DNA from: Bacteroidia bacterium
GTDB taxonomy: Bacteria > Bacteroidota > Bacteroidia > Bacteroidales > UBA5342
DNA: 17,159 nt
Reading direction: 5' to 3'
Assembly: GCA_030433225.1 (NCBI GenBank)
Contig: JAUIMD010000004.1
Span: forward strand, 1-17,159
Part shown: positions 8,837-15,502 of the stretch, in pieces
Layout of the letters: each line of letters starts with the position of its first letter
How positions within the stretch are numbered: the first letter of the stretch is position 1
The notes under the pieces: generated by a model
The model's database searches: none
What the model was told of the DNA's origin: nothing
What the model saw: the letters and a program-made list of their open reading frames with translations, nothing else
Translations under genes and position numbers: made by a program

Positions 8837-10375
8837 ATGAAAACCGGCACCCCATACTCCCTACTCCTACGTACAGGCTTACTGCTTTGTATGGGATGGA
8901 TGATGGCGGCTGTGGCAACAGGTCAAAGTTCGAAAAACGTTGAGCTGCTGCATGCCGATAAAATGCGCGGTGATGCTGATATTGGTGAAGATGTAAGGCT
9001 GCTGATAGGCCACGTAAAACTGCGGCACGAAAGCGCAGTAATGTTTTGTGACAGCGCCGTTCAGGATGAGTCCACCAAATCGTTTGATGCCTTTGGAAAT
9101 GTGCACATTATACAGGGAGACACCCTGAACATTTACAGCGATGTATTGTATTACGATGGGCGTACAAAACTTGCCAAATTGCGCAAGAACGTTCGCATGA
9201 TTAACAAGGAGGTAATCCTAACCACCGATAAACTGAATTACGACCTGGAAAAAGAGGTGGGCTACTATTTGGAAGGTGGGCAAATACAAGACACCATCAA
9301 TACCATTGTGAGCGTTACCGGTACCTATTTCCCCAAAAAAGATGAGGGATATTTTAACGAAGATGTGGTACTGACCACCCCCGACATTCGTTTGCTGACT
9401 GACACCCTGAAATACAATACTGAACGTAAGCTGGCCTCGGTTCTGGGCCCCACCGAAATTACCGACGATACCACCCTTTTGTACGCCGAAAACGGGTATT
9501 ACGACTCCTTACGTAAGTTTGCCTTTATTTACCAGAACGCCTCCATTACCAATAAAGAGTATTATATTAAAGCCGACACCCTAACCCACAGCCGCTATTC
9601 TCACGATTCGTTTGGTTATAACAACGTGCTGATGCGCGACTCGGTACAACGGATGATCAGCACCGGGCACTACGCTTTTTTCAACGATTCGCTGGAAACG
9701 TCCTTTGTTACAGACTCGGCTGTACTGATGCTGTATTCCTCTACCGACACCCTGTTTCTGCATGCCGATACCCTATCTACCCGGCCGGATACTGCGCTGC
9801 AAAAGGTAATGAGTGCTGCTTACAATGTACGTTTTTACAAATCGGACTTGCAGGGAAAATGCGACTCCCTCTCCATTACTGCGGTGGATACAGTGATTCA
9901 TATGCATTACGCCCCGGTGATTTGGTCGGCGTACAACCAGCTTTCAGGACAGGTAATTGAAGTGTTTCAAAAGGACGGTGCGGCCAGTAAAATTGTACTT
10001 ACCAACGATGCCTTTATGGCTTCTATGGAAGATACGGTACGGTTTAACCAGATTAAAGGACGTAAAATAACCGCCCACATCAAAGACAATGACCTTTACC
10101 GGATTGATGTGGATGGCAATGCTGAAAGTGTATATTATTCGAAAGACGGCCCGTATGTGATTGGGCTCAACCGAACCACCAGCTCTAACCTTACCATGTT
10201 TATTGCAGATCAGAAACCGGAAAAAATCATCATGTTCCCCACCCCATCAGGTAAACTGTATCCCAATAAAAAGCTAAAACATGAGATTCAGGTTTTACCC
10301 GGCTTTACGTGGCATTTTAAAGACAGGCCTAAAAACCGTATGGATATCTTCAGGCGTACTTCCGCTGAAAAATAA
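8837..10375 (+). CDS. OstA/LptA-like envelope protein (LptD N-domain family)
   Basis: The 512-residue secreted protein has a signal peptide ending near ATGQS (about residue 30). Repeating short beta-strand units of the OstA/LptA type follow: VELLHADKMRGD, then VRLLIGHVKLRHESAVMFCDSA, FDAFGNVHIIQGDTLNIYSD, KLAKLRKNVRMINKE and similar units down to about residue 300. This beta-jellyroll family binds lipopolysaccharide in the Lpt transport bridge, so a role in LPS transport to the outer membrane is inferred. It lacks the long C-terminal barrel of LptD. I chose the ATG at 8837 because it gives a clean signal peptide. The frame is also open from an ATG at 8768, inside surA, which would put 23 poorly fitting residues before the signal. 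It is the last gene of the tight plus-strand series. No convincing terminator follows its stop. Confidence 0.8.
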   Translation: MKTGTPYSLLLRTGLLLCMGWMMAAVATGQSSKNVELLHADKMRGDADIGEDVRLLIGHVKLRHESAVMFCDSAVQDESTKSFDAFGNVHIIQGDTLNIYSDVLYYDGRTKLAKLRKNVRMINKEVILTTDKLNYDLEKEVGYYLEGGQIQDTINTIVSVTGTYFPKKDEGYFNEDVVLTTPDIRLLTDTLKYNTERKLASVLGPTEITDDTTLLYAENGYYDSLRKFAFIYQNASITNKEYYIKADTLTHSRYSHDSFGYNNVLMRDSVQRMISTGHYAFFNDSLETSFVTDSAVLMLYSSTDTLFLHADTLSTRPDTALQKVMSAAYNVRFYKSDLQGKCDSLSITAVDTVIHMHYAPVIWSAYNQLSGQVIEVFQKDGAASKIVLTNDAFMASMEDTVRFNQIKGRKITAHIKDNDLYRIDVDGNAESVYYSKDGPYVIGLNRTTSSNLTMFIADQKPEKIIMFPTPSGKLYPNKKLKHEIQVLPGFTWHFKDRPKNRMDIFRRTSAEK

Positions 10376-10485
10376 AAGGCACCGTAAACAGGCCCCCGGG
10401 CGCAACAATTAGGATACAACCCCCTACGCCACACAGCTCAACATCCACCCCTTACCCCTTCAAAACAAATCACTTACAAATAACC

Positions 10486-10526
10486 ATCCTGTTTTTCGCA
10501 ATATTTTTGCAGCTTTACAACAGGAT
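10486..10526. repeat. Nested inverted repeat bracketing a -7-like box
   Basis: ATCCTGTT (10486-10493) and AACAGGAT (10519-10526) are perfect 8-bp inverted repeats. An inner GCAA/TTGC pair (10498-10501 and 10507-10510) lies between them and flanks the TATTTTTG box. It could be an operator or a hairpin upstream of the small membrane-protein gene, or chance. One such pair in a gap this size is not statistically striking. Confidence 0.3.
10502..10509 (+). promoter_or_regulatory. Putative -7 box for the small membrane-protein gene
   Basis: TATTTTTG matches TAnnTTTG and lies 85 nt before the ATG at 10595. No TTTG occurs at the -33 distance. It is the best promoter candidate in the 219-nt gap after the ostA-like gene, but weak on its own. 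Confidence 0.3.
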
Positions 10527-10594
10527 ACATTCCCTTGATTTTCACGCGCTTTTTCTTTAATATTTGTGAACCGTTATCTTAAATATACAGACCT

Positions 10595-10810
10595 ATGCGC
10601 ACCGAATCAAATACTTCATCGCGTGGATTCATGATTGTACTCATGCTCCAGATTTTTATGTTTATTGTTGCACTTGCAGGGGTAGCGCTTATGGTTTACT
10701 CCATTGCCACCAATTTTGCAACACAAACCTTTGTTTCGGGTTTGGTTATGGCCCTAAGCGGTTCTGCGGCAGGGGTACTGCTTTCCCTCTATTCGTTACG
10801 CCTGCATTAA
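10595..10810 (+). CDS. Small predicted two-helix inner-membrane protein, unknown function
   Basis: This encodes 71 residues that I do not recognise. A polar, Ser/Thr-rich N-terminus (MRTESNTSSRG) is followed by two hydrophobic segments at about 12-36 and 44-67, joined by a short loop (ATNFATQTF). The second segment is rich in Gly, Ala and Ser (LVMALSGSAAGVLLSLYSL), and the tail is the short basic SLRLH. This composition supports a helical hairpin in the inner membrane. The gene stands alone: 219 nt after the ostA-like stop and tail-to-tail with prfB across a 115-nt gap. The reading frame could be fortuitous, but two well-formed membrane helices and a possible promoter upstream make a real small gene more likely than not. 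Confidence 0.6.
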   Translation: MRTESNTSSRGFMIVLMLQIFMFIVALAGVALMVYSIATNFATQTFVSGLVMALSGSAAGVLLSLYSLRLH

Positions 10811-10863
10811 TCGGGCTGCCTGCGCCTTACCCCCAGCTGAAGAAGAAACCCCGTAAATCTCCT

Positions 10864-10902
10864 AAAAAAACAAAAGGTGAAGAATTTGTATTTTCTCCAC
10901 CT
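10864..10902 (-). terminator. Rho-independent terminator of prfB
   Basis: Read on the minus strand, AGGTG-G-AGAA pairs with TTCT-T-CACCT's counterpart arm to give a stem of 5 + 4 bp with one A/C mismatch (arms at 10893-10902 and 10875-10884) and an 8-nt loop. A T-rich tract, TTTTGTTTTTTT on the minus strand (10864-10875), follows directly. It begins 24 nt after the prfB stop codon. The plus strand has no T tract after the stem, so it should act only on prfB. Confidence 0.75.
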
Positions 10903-10925
10903 CCTGTGCTGTTCAATATGTCCGT

Positions 10926-12036
10926 TTATCGCGTCATTACCACATCCTTACTTCCTCCAAATTGCATCAGGTAAGCTTTAATAAAGCCGTCCAGGTTACC
11001 GTCCATAACAGCTGTAATGTTGGATGTTTCGTGAGTGGTGCGCAAATCTTTCACCATTTTGTAAGGTTGAAACACGTACGATCGTATCTGCGAGCCCCAC
11101 TCTATTTTCTGTTTCATTCCTTCCAAAGCATTTTGGGCCTCTAATTTTTTGCGCAGTTCAAGTTCGTACAACTGGGATTTCAATAAACGCATGGCATTTT
11201 CTTTATTTCCCAACTGCGACCGGCTCTCCGTATTTTCGATGATGATACCCGAAGGGGCATGCCGCAGACGTACACCGGTTTCTACCTTGTTTACGTTTTG
11301 TCCTCCTGCACCGCCCGAGCGAAAGGTATCCCAGGTAATGTCGGCCGGGTTTATTTCAATTTCGATGGTATCATCAATAAGGGGCGAAACAAAAACAGAA
11401 GTAAAGGAGGTCATGCGTTTATTTTGTGCATTAAATGGCGACAAACGCACAAGACGGTGTACCCCATTTTCTCCTTTCAGGTAGCCGTAGGCAAACTCCC
11501 CTTCTACCTGTAGCGTAACGGATTTAACCCCCGCCTCATCGCCCGGAAGGTAACTGACCTGGCTCACTTTGTATTTTTTACTTTCGCACCAGCGCAGGTA
11601 CATGCGCAACAGCATTTCAGCCCAATCGTTGGATTCTGTACCTCCGGCTCCGGCATTTATTTTAACCACAGCCCCCATCTTATCCTCCGGCTGTTGCAAC
11701 ATATTTTTCAGTTCCAGGTTTTCAATCGCATCCAGGGTAAGTGCATGTTGTTCATCCACCTCCTCGTCAGTTGCTTCCCCTTCTTTGTTAAAATCAAACA
11801 ACACCTGCAGGTCTTCTACAAGTCGGGCAACTTCCTCATACCCAGAAACCCAGTTTTTAAGCCCGGTTAACTGCTTCATTTGTGCTTCGGCCTTTTCGGG
11901 ATCATCCCAAAAATCGGCAGCCTGGGTCCGTAATTCTTCTTCTTCAATTTCTATCTTCTTCCGGTCTATGTCAAAGATACCCCCTTAACGCGTGGGTGCG
12001 TTTATTCAAGTCTTTAATTTGTTCTATGGTTATCAT
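10926..12036 (-). CDS. prfB: Peptide chain release factor 2 (programmed +1 frameshift)
   Basis: RF2 recognises UGA and UAA stop codons and triggers peptide release. The coding sequence is in two frames: 12036-11974, then, skipping T11973, 11972-10926, giving 369 residues. The first frame reads MITIEQIKDLNKRTHALRGYL and hits TGA. The second frame resumes at DIDRKKIEIEEEEL and contains the full protein. The stop-recognition tripeptide SPF is at about 199-201 (HRLVRLSPFNAQNKR). The catalytic GGQ is at about 244-246 (SGGAGGQNVNKVETGVRL). Both positions fit E. coli RF2 (365 residues, SPF 205-207, GGQ 250-252). A frame-limited reading would wrongly start at an internal ATG at 11879 and lose 52 residues. 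The gene is single, divergent from the antiporter gene, and followed by an intrinsic terminator. Expression should be autoregulated by RF2 level through the shift site. Confidence 0.96.
11970..11985 (-). promoter_or_regulatory. prfB programmed +1 frameshift site with internal Shine-Dalgarno-like sequence
   Basis: On the minus strand, codons 18-22 read AGG GGG TAT CTT TGA followed by C. The AGGGGG is the internal Shine-Dalgarno-like stimulator, CTT the slip codon, and TGA C a weak termination context. The element matches the E. coli prfB site as I remember it, base for base. Slippage of tRNA-Leu from CTT to TTT puts the ribosome on GAC and into the RF2 frame. When RF2 is scarce, termination at TGA is slow and shifting rises, so RF2 controls its own synthesis. 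Confidence 0.96.
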
Positions 12037-12051
12037 TTCAAAAGTTTTCCA

Positions 12052-12059
12052 CAAAAGTA
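12052..12059 (-). promoter_or_regulatory. Putative -7 box for prfB
   Basis: TACTTTTG on the minus strand matches TAnnTTTG and is the same octamer seen before guaB and ftsX. It ends 15 nt before the prfB ATG at 12036, which implies a very short leader. No -33 TTTG is visible at the expected distance. Confidence 0.4.
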
Positions 12060-12112
12060 ATCAAATCACGCCTCTCCCCTTAATATAAGCCACAGGTTTC
12101 GCTATTATTGAG

Positions 12113-12120
12113 TAAAATTG
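12113..12120 (+). promoter_or_regulatory. Weak -7-like box before the antiporter gene
   Basis: TAAAATTG differs from TAnnTTTG at one position and ends 17 nt before the ATG at 12138, the same distance range as the boxes before ftsX and prfB. No -33 element is seen. Low confidence. Confidence 0.25.
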
Positions 12121-12137
12121 CAGCAAAATAAGTACAT

Positions 12138-13331
12138 ATGCTTGGGTTGGTTGGAGTTCAAAATTTACTGTTTACCATAGTTGCCATTTCATCGTTGGTA
12201 GTGTTTATGGGCTTTATGCTAAAACTGGCCAAACAGCCTTATGTGGTGAGTTACATTGTGGTGGGTATAATACTCGGCCCTTTTGCCATGGGTGTGGTCA
12301 AAGACACATCGCAGGTGTCAACCCTGGGTTCGCTGGGGCTTATCTTTCTATTGTTTTTTGTAGGGATGGAAATCAGCCTTCCAAAACTGATTGCCAATTG
12401 GCGCATTTCGGTGGTGGGGACACTCATGCAGATTTTTATGAGTTTATTACTGATTTGGTTGCTGGGAACCTATGCTGGATGGGACAATGCCCGTATTGTA
12501 ATGCTGGGGTTTGTGCTGGCACTGAGCAGCACTGCAGTAATTTTGAAACTGCTGGATGAAATGAAGGAAACCCACACAAAAATTGGGCAAAACGTAATTG
12601 GAATTTTGCTTACCCAGGACATTTTAATCGTAGTTATGCTTATCGTAATGAACTACCTGGGAGGTGCATCGCTTAACCGGCTGGATCTTGTATTGCAAAT
12701 TATTGGTGCCATACTGATTGCCATCATCCTGTTCATTATTCTGCGTAAAAAAGAAATCCATATCCCCTTTGAGTTGTACATCATTCGTGATCATGAGCTG
12801 CAGATTTTTGTAGCGCTGCTGTTTTGCTTTGGCTTTGCCATGATTGCAGAACTCATGAAACTTTCTGCCGCACTGGGAGCATTTATGGGAGGCATCATCG
12901 TATCTGCCACCCGTTCCACCAAATGGGTACAGCAAAGCTTGCATGCCTTTCAAATACTCTTTGTTTCAGTCTTTTTTGTGTACGTAGGTATGATTATCGA
13001 CATCCGGTTTATGTGGGAAAATGTGGGGTTAATTATGTCGATGGTGCTATCGGTTTTTATTGTAAATACCTTGATTAACGGTGTCGTTTTTCTTTCGTTT
13101 AACATTCCTTGGAAACAGAGTTTTTACGGAGGAGCCGTATTGTCGCAGGTCGGAGAATTTAGTTTTGCCATTGGTGCGATTGGCTACAACCTTTCCATCA
13201 TTGATGAGTTTTCGTACCAGCTAATCCTGAGCACCATTGCACTTACCCTATTCTTTAGCCCTATGTGGATCAACCTGACCAAACGCCTGCTGAGCATTAC
13301 ACCCGACATGTTGGATCCTACCCATCGGTGA
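12138..13331 (+). CDS. CPA2-family cation:proton antiporter (KefB/KefC-like membrane domain)
   Basis: The 397-residue, strongly hydrophobic protein has about 12 membrane segments and is expected to exchange Na+ or K+ for protons across the inner membrane. CPA2 signatures are visible. AKQPYVVSYIVVGIILGPFA is near 31-50, LFFVGMEI near 72-79, LALSSTAVILKLLDEM near 127-142, LLTQDILIVVML near 157-168, AALGAFMGGIIVSAT near 244-258 and LSQVGEFSFAIG near 335-346. The Gln160-Asp161 pair in the discontinuous helix is QD as in KefC-type exchangers, rather than the DD or ND of Na+/H+ antiporters. That leans towards K+ but does not prove it. The C-terminal RCK/TrkA-N nucleotide-binding domain of KefB/KefC is absent. 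The gene diverges from prfB and ends 9 nt from the convergent AlkD-like gene. Confidence 0.88.
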   Translation: MLGLVGVQNLLFTIVAISSLVVFMGFMLKLAKQPYVVSYIVVGIILGPFAMGVVKDTSQVSTLGSLGLIFLLFFVGMEISLPKLIANWRISVVGTLMQIFMSLLLIWLLGTYAGWDNARIVMLGFVLALSSTAVILKLLDEMKETHTKIGQNVIGILLTQDILIVVMLIVMNYLGGASLNRLDLVLQIIGAILIAIILFIILRKKEIHIPFELYIIRDHELQIFVALLFCFGFAMIAELMKLSAALGAFMGGIIVSATRSTKWVQQSLHAFQILFVSVFFVYVGMIIDIRFMWENVGLIMSMVLSVFIVNTLINGVVFLSFNIPWKQSFYGGAVLSQVGEFSFAIGAIGYNLSIIDEFSYQLILSTIALTLFFSPMWINLTKRLLSITPDMLDPTHR

Positions 13332-13340
13332 CGAAGTTCA

Positions 13341-14048
13341 TCAACACACGGCTGTTTTGCGTTTTTTCCCCAGTCGCCCCATCGTTTTTACTTTTTCAAT
13401 ATACGCCAATGCGTTGGGCACTTTGCATGCCGTCTCACCCATCGACACCTGCACTTTTCCCAGTTTTTTAGCCACATCCTGTGCTTTTGCACTCAGAGCC
13501 GGCACATAACATCCGGCTGCAATTATAAAGCCGTTCATCACATAGCGTACCCGATTAGGAGCATCGTGCAATTGGTTGGCAAGGCGATCCAGCAGCGCTT
13601 CAAACCAGGGGAGCTCCATCTTTTCGTTGGGCGTAACAGATAGGTAGGAACTCAACGTCGCCCAACCGGCAGATGCAATACATTCATTGTCGGATCGCAG
13701 CCACTCTGCGGCCAGTTCCAACGCAAAATTGCTTTCGGCAGTTACCCAGGCAACGGTGCATTCGCTCAACAGGTACCAGTACGCTTTTTCCACCCAACGT
13801 TGCAGGGTTTCTTTGTCCATTTTTTCAGGCTCGGCAATCAATCCGGCCAAATACATAGCATCCGAATTTCCGGTTTCATACAATGCAAGACTCAGGGCAT
13901 GATTCTTTTTTACCTTTTTCACCAGGGTTTTTAAAAATGCAATTTTCACCCCATAAAAGGGTTCCCGGGCTCCGTGACGTTTTAATACCTTTTTGGTTTG
14001 TTCACTGCCGTTAGCCTCCAATGCTGCCATAATTACCTGAAGTGTCAT
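13341..14048 (-). CDS. AlkD-like HEAT-repeat protein (DNA alkylation repair family)
   Basis: The 235-residue, all-helical protein resembles the DNA alkylation repair (AlkD, COG4912-type) family, whose members flip or excise alkylated bases using a HEAT-like superhelix. Supporting stretches are the N-terminal GVKIAFLKTLVKKVKKNHALSLALYETGNSDAMYLAGLI (in two parts around residues 33-71), WVEKAYWYLL near 85-94, the repeated helix ELAAEWLRSDNECIASAGWA near 111-130 and the basic C-terminal segment GRLGKKRK. In Bacillus cereus AlkD the catalytic cluster includes Trp109, Asp113 and Trp187. The corresponding helix here reads SECTVAWVTAES, with no obvious Asp in that register. The protein may therefore be a non-glycosylase relative. 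It ends 9 nt from the antiporter stop and diverges from tilS. It uses TGA as stop. Confidence 0.75.
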   Translation of the reverse strand: MTLQVIMAALEANGSEQTKKVLKRHGAREPFYGVKIAFLKTLVKKVKKNHALSLALYETGNSDAMYLAGLIAEPEKMDKETLQRWVEKAYWYLLSECTVAWVTAESNFALELAAEWLRSDNECIASAGWATLSSYLSVTPNEKMELPWFEALLDRLANQLHDAPNRVRYVMNGFIIAAGCYVPALSAKAQDVAKKLGKVQVSMGETACKVPNALAYIEKVKTMGRLGKKRKTAVC

Positions 14049-14138
14049 CCCTTGTATTTTTTATTAAAACGCTTCCTGCGCGGTATTGTTGGAACTCATG
14101 CCCAAACACCTGAGCTACAATATCCCAATCTCATTCCT

Positions 14139-14146
14139 TATATTTG
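14139..14146 (+). promoter_or_regulatory. Putative -7 box for tilS
   Basis: TATATTTG matches TAnnTTTG and ends 11 nt before the ATG at 14158. This supports that start over the upstream ATG at 14086, which would lie before the box. The implied leader is only a few nucleotides. There is no -33 TTTG. Confidence 0.35.
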
Positions 14147-14157
14147 CCAGCAATTGC

Positions 14158-15495
14158 ATGAGCTTACCCTACAAAATACAGGCATACATTGAGCAGCATC
14201 GGTTGTTGAAACCGGGCGAACACGTATTGGTGGGCGTAAGTGGAGGCGCCGACTCAATGGTGCTGTTGCACATACTACAACAATTGGGTTTTGCCTGTTC
14301 TGTAGCCCATATGAATTTTCAATTGCGAGGGGAGGCTTCCAGTCAGGAGGCCGATTTTGTAGAAGCGTATGCCAAAGCCCACGGGCTTCCTTTTTATGTA
14401 AAATGTGTGGATACGAAAGCCATGGCAAAAGAGCAGGGCATTTCTATTGAAATGGCTGCCCGGGATTTACGCTATGCTTTTTTTTCGGATGTACTTAAAA
14501 AAGGGCCTGCCGTTAACGTGGCGGTTGGGCACCATAAAAATGATCTGGTAGAGACCCAGTTGCTGAATATGGCAAGGGGAACGGGAGTTCGAGGGCTTGT
14601 TGGCATTAAACCCCAAAACGGTGTGGTCATTCGGCCTATGCTATCGGCCAGCCGTAGTGAGATTATGGAGTTTGCCGACGCACATCACCTGCCCTATTGC
14701 ACCGATGCCTCCAATGCCGACACCCAAATAAAACGCAACTTTATACGCCACAAGGTGCTGCCGTTAATGGAGAACCTCAACCCCTCATTTTTGCACACCA
14801 GTTATCAAAATGCTTTACGTATGCAGCAGGTGCAGCAATTGATTGAAAGCTCCCTTGCGGCCTTTGTTCAAAAACATGTACAGGCAAGTGCAAAAAGCAC
14901 TGAAATTTCGCTGGCAGGATTGTTGGCCTGCCCCACGGCCGATCTGTTTCTGTTTGAGTTGCTGCATCCCTTTGGCTTTAACGAACGTCAACTTGGAGAA
15001 ATGCTGCTTGCCCTGGATTCCATTCCCGGCAAACAATGGCACGCCAATGGGCACAGAGTGGTTCGAACGCATACCCATTTTATTGTACAGCCCTGGCCCC
15101 CGCAAGCTTTACAGGAAGAACAGTGGTTTTACCGCGAAGGAGAGGAACACACTTCACCCATCCACCTGCGCATAGGAAAAATGCAGCAAAAAAAAGATGT
15201 AACTTTTAATTTTGATGTAAACAGGGCCTATGTGGATGGCGATAAAATTACCTTTCCGCTGCAGCTTAGAAAGTGGGAAAAAGGCGATTGGTTTGTACCA
15301 TTGGGCATGAAGGGCCGTAAAAAGCTCAGTGATTTTTTCATAGACCTGAAGCTTTCACTGCCTGAAAAAGAAGCCATGTATGTGCTGATGAGCGGTAATG
15401 CCATCATCTGGATACCGGGATACCGCACCGATGAGCGCTATAAAATTGACGATACCACCGCAAAAGTGCTGTGCATCGAATACCATCCGGCATAA
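14158..15495 (+). CDS. tilS: tRNA(Ile)-lysidine synthetase
   Basis: TilS attaches lysine to C34 of the CAU-anticodon tRNA-Ile in an ATP-dependent reaction, switching it from Met to Ile identity and reading AUA codons. The 445 residues begin with a PP-loop ATPase domain. The pyrophosphate loop is GVSGGADSMVLLHIL (SGGADS 28-33), followed by the AHMNFQLRGEAS stretch near 50-61, GHHKNDLVETQLLNMARGTG near 124-143 (canonical HHxxDxxET) and RNFIRHKVLP near 193-202. A substrate-binding middle region leads to a TilS C-terminal domain (RKWEKGDWFVPLGMKGRKKLSDFF, near 371-394). The frame is open from an ATG at 14086, but homology begins at SLPYKIQAYIEQHRLL, so the ATG at 14158 is preferred. It diverges from the AlkD-like gene and converges with tex, leaving a 7-nt gap. 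Confidence 0.95.
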   Translation: MSLPYKIQAYIEQHRLLKPGEHVLVGVSGGADSMVLLHILQQLGFACSVAHMNFQLRGEASSQEADFVEAYAKAHGLPFYVKCVDTKAMAKEQGISIEMAARDLRYAFFSDVLKKGPAVNVAVGHHKNDLVETQLLNMARGTGVRGLVGIKPQNGVVIRPMLSASRSEIMEFADAHHLPYCTDASNADTQIKRNFIRHKVLPLMENLNPSFLHTSYQNALRMQQVQQLIESSLAAFVQKHVQASAKSTEISLAGLLACPTADLFLFELLHPFGFNERQLGEMLLALDSIPGKQWHANGHRVVRTHTHFIVQPWPPQALQEEQWFYREGEEHTSPIHLRIGKMQQKKDVTFNFDVNRAYVDGDKITFPLQLRKWEKGDWFVPLGMKGRKKLSDFFIDLKLSLPEKEAMYVLMSGNAIIWIPGYRTDERYKIDDTTAKVLCIEYHPA

Positions 15496-15502
15496 GCCCC
15501 CA

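Noticed and set aside
10376..10420. GC-rich GGCCCCCGGGCG after the ostA-like gene as a terminator
   Set aside because: The possible GCCC/GGGC stem has only a 2-nt loop and no following T tract.
10926..11971. Apparent frameshift mutation or pseudogene in prfB (TGA after 21 codons)
   Set aside because: The break sits exactly at the known AGGGGG-TAT-CTT-TGA-C recoding element, and both frames encode conserved RF2 sequence, so this is programmed and not damage.
14086..14157. Upstream ATG for tilS
   Set aside because: TilS similarity begins at the ATG at 14158, and a -7-like box lies between the two ATGs.
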